From Pseudomonas fluorescens (lineage in GTDB: Bacteria; Pseudomonadota; Gammaproteobacteria; Pseudomonadales; Pseudomonadaceae), in contig NZ_OZ024668.1 of assembly GCF_902497775.2 (NCBI RefSeq), forward strand, positions 3,061,826-3,125,825: DNA of 64,000 bases, read 5' to 3'. A program made the translations under genes and the position numbers. The notes under the pieces are model-generated. The model did not search any database. It saw only the letters and a program-made list of their open reading frames with translations, and was not told the origin of the DNA. Shown here in pieces: positions 43,653 to 51,856 of the stretch. Positions within the stretch are counted from its first letter, which is position 1. Every line of letters begins with the position of its first letter.

Positions 43653-44786
43653 TTAGTGCACTAGCACTTCGTCCAGTGCCTGCTCGAGGGTGCTGACCGT
43701 GCGCTCGATATTGTGCAACTTTTCGAGACCGAACAGACCGATGCGGAAGGTCTGGAAGTCGGCCGGCTCGTCGCATTGCAACGGCACTCCGGCGGCGATC
43801 TGCAGGCCCTGATCGGCAAATTTCTTGCCGCTCTTGATGTCGGCATCATCGGTGTAGCTCACCACTACGCCAGGGGCCTGAAAGCCGGCTGCGGCCACGC
43901 TTTTGATGCCTTTGCCGGTCAACATTACGCGCACCCGATCGCCCAGGGCCTGTTGTTCGCCGCGGACCTTGTCGAAACCGTAGGCTTGCATCTCTTTCAT
44001 CACTTCGTTGAATCGCGCGAGGGAATCGCTGGGCATGGTTGCATGGTAGGCATGTCCGCCCTGTTCGTAGGCCTGCATGATCTGAAGCCACTTTTTCAGG
44101 TCGCAGGCAAAGCTGCTGCTTTGGGTCTGCTCGATGCGCTCGAGGGCCAAAGCACTGAGCATCACCAGGGCGCAGCAAGGGGAAGCGCTCCAGCCTTTCT
44201 GCGGTGCGCTGATCAGCAGGTCGACTGCGCACTTGTGCATATCAACCCAAATTGTGCCTGAGGCGATGCAGTCCAGCACGAACAGGCCGCCCACCGCATG
44301 CACGGCGTCGCCGACGGCCCGCAGGTAGTCATCGGGCAGGATAATCCCTGATGAGGTTTCAACGTGGGGGGCAAAGACAATCTGCGGCCTCGAAGCCTCA
44401 ATGGCTGCCAGCACTTCGTCCAGAGGGGGTGGTCCGTAGGCAGCCTGGCGCCCCGTATCGACTGGTCGGGCTTTGAGCACCGTGGTGGCCGCCGGGATGT
44501 TGCCCATCTCGAGGATCTGGCTCCAGCGATAACTGAACCAGCCGTTGCGTATCACCAGGCATTGCTGGTCGGTGGCCAACTGTCGCGCTACCGCTTCCAT
44601 GCCGAATGTGCCGCTGCCCGGGACTACCGCAACAGCCTGGGCGTTGTAGACCTGTTTCAGGGTCCTGGAAATGTTGTTCATCACGCCTTGAAATGACTGC
44701 GACATGTGGTTGAGCGAGCGGTCGGTGTAGACCACCGAGTACTCGACCAGCCCCTCAGGATCAATACTGGGATATAGCTTTGACAT
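43653..44786 (-). CDS. Class V aminotransferase (alanine-glyoxylate / serine-glyoxylate type)
   Basis: This is a 377-residue PLP enzyme. It begins with a substrate loop, then VVPGSGTFGMEAVARQLATDQQCLVIRNGWFSYRW. The PLP-binding Asp is in GLFVLDCIASGTIWVDMHKCAVDLLISAPQKGWSASPC, where the Lys of APQKGWS (near 200) forms the internal aldimine. The closing FRIGLFGLEKLHNIERTVSTLEQAL fits the family. It would move an amino group between alanine, serine or phosphonate amines and a keto acid. The ATG has AAGGAG upstream. No operon partner is visible. Confidence 0.85.
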   Translation of the reverse strand: MSKLYPSIDPEGLVEYSVVYTDRSLNHMSQSFQGVMNNISRTLKQVYNAQAVAVVPGSGTFGMEAVARQLATDQQCLVIRNGWFSYRWSQILEMGNIPAATTVLKARPVDTGRQAAYGPPPLDEVLAAIEASRPQIVFAPHVETSSGIILPDDYLRAVGDAVHAVGGLFVLDCIASGTIWVDMHKCAVDLLISAPQKGWSASPCCALVMLSALALERIEQTQSSSFACDLKKWLQIMQAYEQGGHAYHATMPSDSLARFNEVMKEMQAYGFDKVRGEQQALGDRVRVMLTGKGIKSVAAAGFQAPGVVVSYTDDADIKSGKKFADQGLQIAAGVPLQCDEPADFQTFRIGLFGLEKLHNIERTVSTLEQALDEVLVH

Positions 44787-44960
44787 GGAGTGACTCCTTT
44801 GGCAGAGATATCAGTGGTATCGACCCTGCCCTAAGCCTTGGCAAATGACAAGATTGCTTGGGACTGATTGCGACTTCTGGCGAACGGCAGTTACCGGCCC
44901 AAAGCAGCCTGTCGCGGAGCGCTGCTATCAGCCAAAAGCAGCCAGCCAAGTCAAGGTGAG

Positions 44961-45820
44961 CTAGGCTCTGTACGAAAAGAGCTGTCGCAGACACCGCATG
45001 GAACAAGCCAGCGAAACCATGGCGGCATAGCTTTTCGCAAGCTTGTCGAAGCGTGTCACGATCCGGCGGTTCTCTTTCAACCAGCCAAACATGCGCTCGA
45101 TGATGTTGCGCTGCCGGTATTTGGGGCGATCAAACAGCCTCGGTAAACCTGGCTTAGGTTTGCGCTTCATCGAGCGCAGCGGGATGACGGGTTGCATTCG
45201 ATACTGGTCGCAATAACGGCGTAACACCTCGGCGTCATAGCCCTTGTCGGCGAGTAACCGTTTGCAGCGTTTGCGCGGACGGCCACGTTGGCCCGATGGA
45301 ATGCTGACATCGTCCAGCAGTGGCTGTGCGTAGTTGATGTCACTGGCTTGACCGCCAGAGAGGAGGAAACGCAACGGTGTCCCGTTAGCGTCGCAGAGCA
45401 TGTGGATTTTGGTTGTCAGGCCACCGCGACTGCGACCTAGAGCGTGATCGGCAGGCTCGTCAGCCCCCCTTTTTTCCGAGCGCCAGATGAGGCTCGGGTT
45501 GCGCGTACTGCTGTCGAGTCGATCATCCAGGTTTGCAAATCAATCAGACCTTTTTCGTTCAGCTTCAGATGCAAGCGTTTGAGCATCTGATCGAATGTTC
45601 CCCGGTTTCGCCAGACCCGAAACCGTTGATACACCGTTGACCACGGGCCGAAGTAATCTGGCATATCTCGCCATGCCGCACCCGAGCAGAGCACCCAGAG
45701 TATGCCGTCGAGCATCAAGCGGTCGCTTAGGCGGGGCCGCCCCCTGCCATGGGATTCGGTGAAGAGCTCGGCGACCACATCCCAAGCCTCATCCGAGAGT
45801 TCGTAACGCTTTGCCATCAT
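44961..45820 (-). CDS. IS5-family transposase, made by -1 frameshift
   Basis: The N-terminal frame (start ATG at 45820, ending at 45437) carries the DUF4096-like part: YELSDEAWDVVAELF and CSGAAWRDMPDYFGPWSTVYQRF. The C-terminal frame holds the DDE part: DADGTPL-type LCDANGTPLRFLLSGGQASD, KRLLADKGYDAE and RNIIERMFGWLKENRRIVTRFDKL. At an A6G run (T-run 45470-45475 on the plus strand) a -1 shift joins the frames with no gap, as is known for IS427-group elements. The stop TAG is partly supplied by the flanking target duplication. Both frames are intact, so the element may be active. Confidence 0.88.
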
Positions 45821-45910
45821 AGGATTCCTTTCCGTAGATGGCTGGAAACTCTACAAAATCTGAGGCTCCGAGGGGTGGTAATTAGGTTTCTCGGAATTTC
45901 GTACAGAGCC
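44964..45910 (-). mobile_element. IS5-family insertion sequence (IS427-group-like)
   Basis: The 947-bp element has perfect 14-bp terminal repeats, GGCTCTGTACGAAA at the left and its reverse complement at the right. A TA dinucleotide flanks both ends (44962-44963 and 45911-45912), the target duplication common in the IS427 group. It encodes one transposase in two overlapping frames. No neighbouring gene is broken; it lies between the aminotransferase gene and the end of the T6SS operon. Confidence 0.92.
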
Positions 45911-46105
45911 TAAATAACCACTACCAGGACCTGAAAACATGCATAGCAGCCCTGCACACACTCAAGTTCATCACCAGGGCTTCTAAGTATTTTATTTAAT
46001 TTTTTGTCAAAAACGTCGAAACACTCTCCCTCCAAAAATAGACAAGCTTTAAAGCTTTGCAAAAAACCACGCTCATATAAATAAATTTCAAGCCGATTTT
46101 TTCAG

Positions 46106-46804
46106 TTATGACCTATCCACCAACTCGATTATTTCAATCTGATACCGGTAACGTGCAGCAATATGCCCCAGCAAGATTGAGCCGATAGACATACCGAGTA
46201 AGAGCGCACCAACCCCCAACAACACAGTATTCCCTAAATTATCTATTCTGAAACCGGCGGCCATTGTCTTCGACACCCATTCAAAGCCACCAAACTCAGC
46301 AGTAAATGAATACGCGGTTGCCAAAAGACCTATTGCGGCAGTCTTCTCCCCGAAAAAACGTCCTGTACGCTCATTGATACGTCTGATTTTCCGGTTTAAC
46401 CAAAAATGGGCATCTTTCAAGGCTCCTGCCTCGTATGTGGCCAAACGATCCGCCATCGCTTGTTCATACCGAATATCGTCACACAACCCTTCCAACGATA
46501 ATTTCTTCCAGCGAAAAGCCAGCAGAAATGACGCAACCATCGGCGCAACCAATGAAGAGATGGCCAGTAGCATGGAAATCGTGCTCATCAGCAGCACAAA
46601 TATTTTGGCATATAGAGACGGTGGTCTAGTGTCATAGAAAAAAACGAAGCCTCCATTGACAACAAGAAAAAACAGAGCAAGCCCCAAACACCAGTTGGCG
46701 ATAACCTGTGCCTTGTTCTCCAAACCTGTACGTCGCACTTTACGTGGTTCACAGCGGCTTAGCTCTTCCAGTACCTGGATCGTTTTATCAATGGGTTGAG
46801 TCAT
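46106..46804 (-). CDS. Hypothetical membrane protein at the end of the T6SS cluster
   Basis: This is a 232-residue protein with two helix pairs: residues about 33-52 and 66-92, and about 148-165 and 190-215, with a charged helical middle section. It has the same orientation as the T6SS genes and starts 95 bp after the OmpA-fusion gene, with AGGAGCG as ribosome-binding site. The coding sequence and its 3' flank are clearly more AT-rich than the T6SS core, which suggests separate acquisition. It ends about 200 bp before the IS element. No family was recognised. Confidence 0.65.
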   Translation of the reverse strand: MTQPIDKTIQVLEELSRCEPRKVRRTGLENKAQVIANWCLGLALFFLVVNGGFVFFYDTRPPSLYAKIFVLLMSTISMLLAISSLVAPMVASFLLAFRWKKLSLEGLCDDIRYEQAMADRLATYEAGALKDAHFWLNRKIRRINERTGRFFGEKTAAIGLLATAYSFTAEFGGFEWVSKTMAAGFRIDNLGNTVLLGVGALLLGMSIGSILLGHIAARYRYQIEIIELVDRS

Positions 46805-46898
46805 CTGCGCTCCTATTTTTTAATATGGGTCCGGTGGACCCTGCTCATGCATTTATTACGGTACATTTTTGCTACGTTTAACTATCGGCATCGCCCTT

Positions 46899-48017
46899 TC
46901 ACTGTGCGGCACTCATACAAGCCTCTACCTGCGGCACCAGACGGATATCCACACGGCGGTTGTCCGCTCGTCCCGACGCAGTCTCATTGCCAGCAATCGG
47001 TTGCCTGCCTGCCGCCCCCCGAACCGCAAAGCAGTTGTCAGGAATGTCGCCCATGCGCTGCATCCAGTCGCGCACTGCCGAGGCGCGTGCGTATGACAGT
47101 TGAAGGTTCTGCTCCGCGTTACCCGTGGTGTCGGTGTGCCCGACGATCTCAATCAGCCAGCCTGGCTGGGCTTTGATGTTAGCCAAGGCATTGATCAGCA
47201 CCTTGGTCGATCCAGGCTTGAGCACGGTGCTACCGGCATCGAACAGCGACAAGCTGCTCAACTGCACCGGATCAATCGCGGTCAATTTTTGTTGTGAAGC
47301 GATAAACCAGCCAAGACCGCCTGCCAGGACCAGGGTGGCGACCAACGCAAATAGCCATAGGGCGATTCGGCGTTTGCGGGTTTTCGAAGCCGCAGACGGC
47401 ACTTCTAGCATCGGGTAGACTGGCAGAATCACCACCGACATCACGAAGGCTGGCTCCGGAACCCTACTTGGTTGCGGCACCATTTCACCTGCATAGATAT
47501 TTCTCTCCAGACGCTGCATCAGAGCGCTCACCTGATGACGTAACGTCTGCAACGGGACCTGCGGAACCTGTGTCTGACGATCTAATTGCGCGTTTAAACG
47601 TGCCAGCTCACTGTCCAGACGCACCAGCGAGGGTAGCGTCTGTGTCGTCATTTCCAGGCCGCGTAGCAACGGCTGCCATTGAGCAAACAGCCAGGCCAGG
47701 ATGTCCAGGCGCACGGAGGCCATGGGTGGCCACACGCTGGGCCATTCACCGCAAAGCGCCTCTATCAGCGTCACCCCTTGCGCCATACCTTCCAGACCGT
47801 GGCGCTGACTGCGGGCCAGTGCAAAAGAAGCAGCGGTGTGCAGATCTGCGCCGTTGTCGTGGAACAACGTCAGGCACAGTTGCTCGACCTTGGCCCAGTC
47901 GACGTCCGGGCACGCCGGATGGCTCAGTTTGGCCAACTCGTCACGCAGTGCGGAGAACTCACCAAAGCTGCTCGGGGCACCGCCGACCCGGATACGCATT
48001 TCAAATAACGCCGTCAT
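46899..48017 (-). CDS. T6SS VasL/ImpA-N domain fused to an OmpA-like peptidoglycan-binding domain
   Basis: This is a 372-residue fusion. Residues about 1-175 match the ImpA/VasL N-terminal family (VDWAKVEQLCLTLFHDNGADLHTAASFALARSQRHGLEGMAQGVTLIEALC and WPSVWPP). A single membrane helix (about 219-240) follows, then an OmpA C-terminal domain (about 250-365) with IEIVGHTDTTGNAEQNLQLSYARASAVRDWM and GRADNRRVDIRL. The cytoplasmic part may replace or assist TssA/TssL, and the periplasmic part may tie the machine to peptidoglycan. It follows tssE by 23 bp in the operon. Confidence 0.85.
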   Translation of the reverse strand: MTALFEMRIRVGGAPSSFGEFSALRDELAKLSHPACPDVDWAKVEQLCLTLFHDNGADLHTAASFALARSQRHGLEGMAQGVTLIEALCGEWPSVWPPMASVRLDILAWLFAQWQPLLRGLEMTTQTLPSLVRLDSELARLNAQLDRQTQVPQVPLQTLRHQVSALMQRLERNIYAGEMVPQPSRVPEPAFVMSVVILPVYPMLEVPSAASKTRKRRIALWLFALVATLVLAGGLGWFIASQQKLTAIDPVQLSSLSLFDAGSTVLKPGSTKVLINALANIKAQPGWLIEIVGHTDTTGNAEQNLQLSYARASAVRDWMQRMGDIPDNCFAVRGAAGRQPIAGNETASGRADNRRVDIRLVPQVEACMSAAQ

Positions 48018-48040
48018 ACAGCATCCCTTCTGTTACAGGT

Positions 48041-48481
48041 TTACGGCTTGGACAGGTAGTTCTGCCGCCTCAAGTGACGCACCAACACTTTCCCCTCGGG
48101 CGCCAGGGTCGTGGCGAAGGTCACCCGTTCGCCCCCTTTCAGTTGTGCGTCCAGGGCATACTCCAGATGACCGGGTTGAGTCTGTGGCAGCAGCTCGATG
48201 TTCACTGCCTCCAGGCGAGGCTCGTACTTGAGCAAGGTATTCTTCAGCGTGCCCATCAGCCCATGTGCAGCAGCGGGCAATCCTTGCAGGATCAGGCCCA
48301 TATCCGGGAGGCCGTAGTCCGGCAAATGACTGATCGATCCCGCTCGGCTGTTGAGGATGCGTTGCAGGTTATCCAGTACCGACAGGGTATGCTGGTCCTC
48401 CTCCCGGACACGGTACAGGTCCAGTTCACCGTCAAAGTTTTGCAGCAGCATTTCGTAGAGAGAAGGATTCAGCTCGCTCAC
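48041..48481 (-). CDS. tssE: T6SS baseplate protein TssE (gp25-like)
   Basis: This is a 146-residue protein of the GPW/gp25 family. Recognisable segments are SLYEMLLQNFDGELDLYRVREEDQHTLSVLDNLQRILNSRAGSISHLPDYGLPDMGLILQGLP (about 7-69) and NTLLKYEPRLEAVNIELLP. It forms part of the T6SS wedge/baseplate with TssF, TssG and TssK. The start is GTG, with GGAG 6 bases before it. It begins 3 bp after the tssJ stop. Confidence 0.92.
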   Translation of the reverse strand: MSELNPSLYEMLLQNFDGELDLYRVREEDQHTLSVLDNLQRILNSRAGSISHLPDYGLPDMGLILQGLPAAAHGLMGTLKNTLLKYEPRLEAVNIELLPQTQPGHLEYALDAQLKGGERVTFATTLAPEGKVLVRHLRRQNYLSKP

Positions 48482-48484
48482 GAC

Positions 48485-49021
48485 TTACTCCTTTTCCAGG
48501 GGTTGCAGGGTCAGCTGGTTGTTACCCAGTTCGATCACTCGTGCCCGGTCCGGGTCCAGGTCATCGCGGGTCACCGTCAGGCGCCAGGTGTTGTTCTGCA
48601 TGTCGGGGGTACGAAACAACGCCACCACCGTCACAAACTGAGCGTCTTTGTTCATGGGTACATTCAGTTGCATACCCTCTTCAGGTTTCACCACCAGGAC
48701 ATGCTGCTCCAACAGATCAGCACGCAGCAGGTTGTCAGCATCACTCAACACGCTGTCGTAGGTGGTCTTGTCCATGATTTTGTGATCGCGCAGTTGATAC
48801 ACCCGCACGACAGTGGGTACGGATAAGCCCGTCATGTCAGTCACGTCGGTGTTCATCGCTGCCCGGCCGGTAAAGTCCAGATGCAGGACTTTTACCTGTT
48901 TGTAGAAGATGGCCTTGGCCATGGACGCGGTGCCGTCGGTCACGGTCTGGGTCAGCCCGCACCCACTCAATAACGCACCGAGCAGCGCCACCTTCAATAG
49001 ATTAAAAACGGTACGCGACAT
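48485..49021 (-). CDS. tssJ: T6SS outer-membrane lipoprotein TssJ
   Basis: This is a 178-residue lipoprotein with the signal and lipobox LLSGC (Cys near residue 21). The mature part shows the TssJ pattern: TGLSVPTVVRVYQLRDHKIMDKTTYDSVLSDADNLLRADLL and VVALFRTPDMQNNTWRLTV. It anchors the TssJLM membrane complex at the outer membrane and binds the periplasmic end of TssM. The start was set by the lipoprotein signal. It overlaps the end of tssG by 20 bp. Confidence 0.93.
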   Translation of the reverse strand: MSRTVFNLLKVALLGALLSGCGLTQTVTDGTASMAKAIFYKQVKVLHLDFTGRAAMNTDVTDMTGLSVPTVVRVYQLRDHKIMDKTTYDSVLSDADNLLRADLLEQHVLVVKPEEGMQLNVPMNKDAQFVTVVALFRTPDMQNNTWRLTVTRDDLDPDRARVIELGNNQLTLQPLEKE

Positions 49022-50099
49022 GCAGTGCCTCTCTGTACTGGGGGTTGCTGTGCAGGCCTTGGTATCGGCCCAGGTTGATGGTGATGGTGTCGTGTTCTGC
49101 GACCTGCCAGGCCTCGCTGCCCAGGCCCAGAACACCGGTCATGCCCAGCAGCACGGGCGCGCCGCCAAGCATCGGTTTGGGCAGGCTGTGCATCGGCAGC
49201 GACAGCTGCAATTTCGCAGTACAACGCCAGCCAAGGTACACCCGCAGCAGCACCAACAAATCGTTGTGCAGTTGATTGCCCGGCAACCAGCCACACGCCT
49301 CAATCAGGTCCTCGGTGAACAGTGCCAGGTGCAACTGACTGTTGGCATCAAAACCGACGCTGCCCAACGGCGTACCCTGGGATAAGCTCACCGGGTGAGT
49401 GATGGACAAACTGGCCGGCTGCGCCAGAGGCACTTTCTGTGGCCAGTGCGGCGTCACTCGGGTTGTAGTGTTGGGGGCCAGCAGCTTGACCAGCGCACTA
49501 ATGCCTTCGGCGTTACGCGTCGGCAGGCGCATCACGCTGAGCAGCGCCAGGAAGCGCGATATCGGCGTGGCGATCTGTTTGGCCGTGCCGGGTATCCCCA
49601 GACCGATCAGCCCCAGCAGGCATTGCGAAGTAGCATCGCTGCCGCCCTCTTCGAACGTTGCCGGGTAGGAGTACTTGCGCCAGATGCGATAGAACTGGGT
49701 GAATATCCGGTGGTTGAATATATCCAGGAACGCTTCCAGTGCCTCATGTCCTTCGCGGCGTTGGGCGATGTCGTCCAGGAACGTCGTCGGCATTGGCGAG
49801 TCGACGCCATACAGGCCCAGCAGACGTGTGCGTACCGTCGCCGGACGCTCGGGATGCTCTTCGTCAGTTTCGATGGCCTTCAGTTCACCCGCCGGAAAGC
49901 CCATGCCGGGATCGGGCCGAAAGCGCACCGGGTCATCCGCCGGGTGAGCGGTGCTCCCCAAGGTTGGGTGATTGGGCAGCGCCTGTTCCAGCAACTGACA
50001 GAAACGGTACAGGTTGGCCTCCGCGACCCGTCCGTCCAGCGCTTGCAGTAAACCAGCGGCTTTCAGCCGGGAATACGCTGACTGTGGTTCTCGTTCCAT
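49002..50099 (-). CDS. tssG: T6SS baseplate protein TssG
   Basis: This is a 365-residue protein of the TssG/ImpH family: YRFCQLLEQALPN near 34, FRPDPGMGFPAGELKAI, FLDIFNHRIFTQFYRIWRKYSYP near 135 and LTLFTEDL-like LALFTEDLIEACGWLPGNQ near the C-terminus. With TssF and TssE it makes the baseplate wedge. An in-frame GTG nine bases upstream is possible, but the ATG has GGAAAG at better spacing. It overlaps the end of tssF by 37 bp. Confidence 0.93.
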   Translation of the reverse strand: MEREPQSAYSRLKAAGLLQALDGRVAEANLYRFCQLLEQALPNHPTLGSTAHPADDPVRFRPDPGMGFPAGELKAIETDEEHPERPATVRTRLLGLYGVDSPMPTTFLDDIAQRREGHEALEAFLDIFNHRIFTQFYRIWRKYSYPATFEEGGSDATSQCLLGLIGLGIPGTAKQIATPISRFLALLSVMRLPTRNAEGISALVKLLAPNTTTRVTPHWPQKVPLAQPASLSITHPVSLSQGTPLGSVGFDANSQLHLALFTEDLIEACGWLPGNQLHNDLLVLLRVYLGWRCTAKLQLSLPMHSLPKPMLGGAPVLLGMTGVLGLGSEAWQVAEHDTITINLGRYQGLHSNPQYREALHVAYRF

Positions 50100-51832
50100 C
50101 GCAGGCACTTTCCAGTAGGTTGCAAGATCAGCGTGAGCTGGTTGAACAAATGAATGTCGGCATACAGACCAAAGAAGCGATGGAGCATCTCGCCAAACAG
50201 GCTGATGTCGCCCTCGCCAGAAAAGCCATTGGCATCCAGGGTGACTTCGATATCCACCCCGCGTAGCAGAAAGCCTTTTTCAAAGCGCTGAACCAGATGA
50301 TGGCGAACCTCGACAATCGCCTCCAGGCGACGGCGATTCAGCTCGCTGCCGGTCCAGTCGTACAACGCCAGGGTGCCGCGCAACACCTCGGCGCTGTCGA
50401 GCATCGGCAAAAAGTTCGAACCCAAATGGCTGAGCACCCGCCAATGAAAACGATCACGGTTGGGCGGGTAGCACGGTAAGCTGGGTGCACACAGATTGCG
50501 CACCCGCAGGCCGGTCTGAGTCGATTGCACCAGGGTGTCGAGTAAGGTGCTTTGCAGCGCCTTGCGCGGTAACAACCCATTGGTGCCGGTCAGACGCAAC
50601 GACAGGCTTTCGCTGCCCTGCAACCGATCCTTATCGAAACCGTCACCGCCCAGGATCAGCCAGGTGTCATGCAAACCCTTGGCGGAGCGCTTCAACCGGG
50701 TATGGAAATAACGCTCAGGGGCGTCGTCGCGCAGCATGCCGCCCTTGTGGCGAAAGCTGGTGAACGGGACATAGTCCTGACGCACCGCGTTTTTTGACGA
50801 GGTAACCTGGTCGACCGAATAAATTTCGGTGTGACCGTCCTGCAGGCGCATGGGCCGCAGCAGATAGTCGGTTTGCAACGGCGCCAGGGTCAACGGGTCG
50901 GCCTCCAGCGGGAACAGGTTGATCACCGACACCGTATGCAGGCGAATGTGTTCGCTGCTCACACTAAATTCGTGTGGCCATGCCTCGCGCAGTACCACGT
51001 CCAGTTCGAACCAGGGTGTACCTGCGGTGAGGTTCAGTTGTTCAAGACCACAAAGGGTCACGAACATGAATTTTTCGCGAAAGGTGAAGTACTCCAGCAG
51101 CAACTGATAACCGCTGAACGCGCTATCGCCCTTGGGCCACAGGCGATCCTCATCGGCAAACCCCTTGGGCGCAAAGTGGCCCTCCAGGCGCTGGCGCTCG
51201 TGCTGCCCTGACAGACGTACGTACAACGCCTGCGTGTTCAGGGTCAGTGCCTGATGCAATGCGCTGGCCAGAGGAGCGTCGGCATTCAGGTACAGCGGCA
51301 GGCGGCTCAGGTCGATCTGGCTCCAGTCCGTCAACGCACCACAGGCAAAGCGCAGGCGCAGCAGCGAGCGCCCATCCGGCTCGTAGGCCAGTCTCACCGA
51401 CTCCAGGGACAGCGGTTGCAGGATCAGATCCTGGGTGGTGGTGTAACGGCAGCGGGTGCGCTGCGGGCCAATCGGTTGGGACAACACCTCAAAGCCCTTG
51501 GCGATCGTTTCACTGCGCTTCATCTGTGCCAGATCCGGCACCAACTCGATGATCGACAACGAGGGAATCGTGCGCAAGTAATGCGGCCATAGCAGGCTGA
51601 CCAACCCCTCCGTCAGCTCCGGCAGGTCATCGTCGAGCTTCTCGCGCAAGCGCCCCATCAAGAAGGCAAACCCCTCAAACAGGCGCTCCACATACGGGTC
51701 TTGCGCACCCGGCTTGTCCAGGTTGAGCTGGGCGGCGCGATCCGGGAACGCTTCGGCGAACTCCTTGCCGGCTTCGCGCAGGTAACGCATTTCGGCGTCA
51801 AAGTAGCGCAGTGTTAAATTGTCCAAGCTCAC
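50063..51832 (-). CDS. tssF: T6SS baseplate protein TssF
   Basis: This is a 589-residue protein of the TssF/ImpG family. The start LTLRYFDAEMRYLREAGKEFAEAFPDRAAQLNLD and PYVERLFEGFAFLMGRLREKLDDDLPELTEGLVSLLWPHYLRTIPS are diagnostic. A late conserved part reads FHWRVLSHLGSNFLPMLD. It is the large wedge component that recruits TssK and binds VgrG. The start is GTG with AGGAA upstream. It comes 24 bp after the tssA stop. Confidence 0.94.
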   Translation of the reverse strand: MSLDNLTLRYFDAEMRYLREAGKEFAEAFPDRAAQLNLDKPGAQDPYVERLFEGFAFLMGRLREKLDDDLPELTEGLVSLLWPHYLRTIPSLSIIELVPDLAQMKRSETIAKGFEVLSQPIGPQRTRCRYTTTQDLILQPLSLESVRLAYEPDGRSLLRLRFACGALTDWSQIDLSRLPLYLNADAPLASALHQALTLNTQALYVRLSGQHERQRLEGHFAPKGFADEDRLWPKGDSAFSGYQLLLEYFTFREKFMFVTLCGLEQLNLTAGTPWFELDVVLREAWPHEFSVSSEHIRLHTVSVINLFPLEADPLTLAPLQTDYLLRPMRLQDGHTEIYSVDQVTSSKNAVRQDYVPFTSFRHKGGMLRDDAPERYFHTRLKRSAKGLHDTWLILGGDGFDKDRLQGSESLSLRLTGTNGLLPRKALQSTLLDTLVQSTQTGLRVRNLCAPSLPCYPPNRDRFHWRVLSHLGSNFLPMLDSAEVLRGTLALYDWTGSELNRRRLEAIVEVRHHLVQRFEKGFLLRGVDIEVTLDANGFSGEGDISLFGEMLHRFFGLYADIHLFNQLTLILQPTGKCLRWNENHSQRIPG

Positions 51833-51856
51833 AGATAAATTCCTGATGAATGAGGG

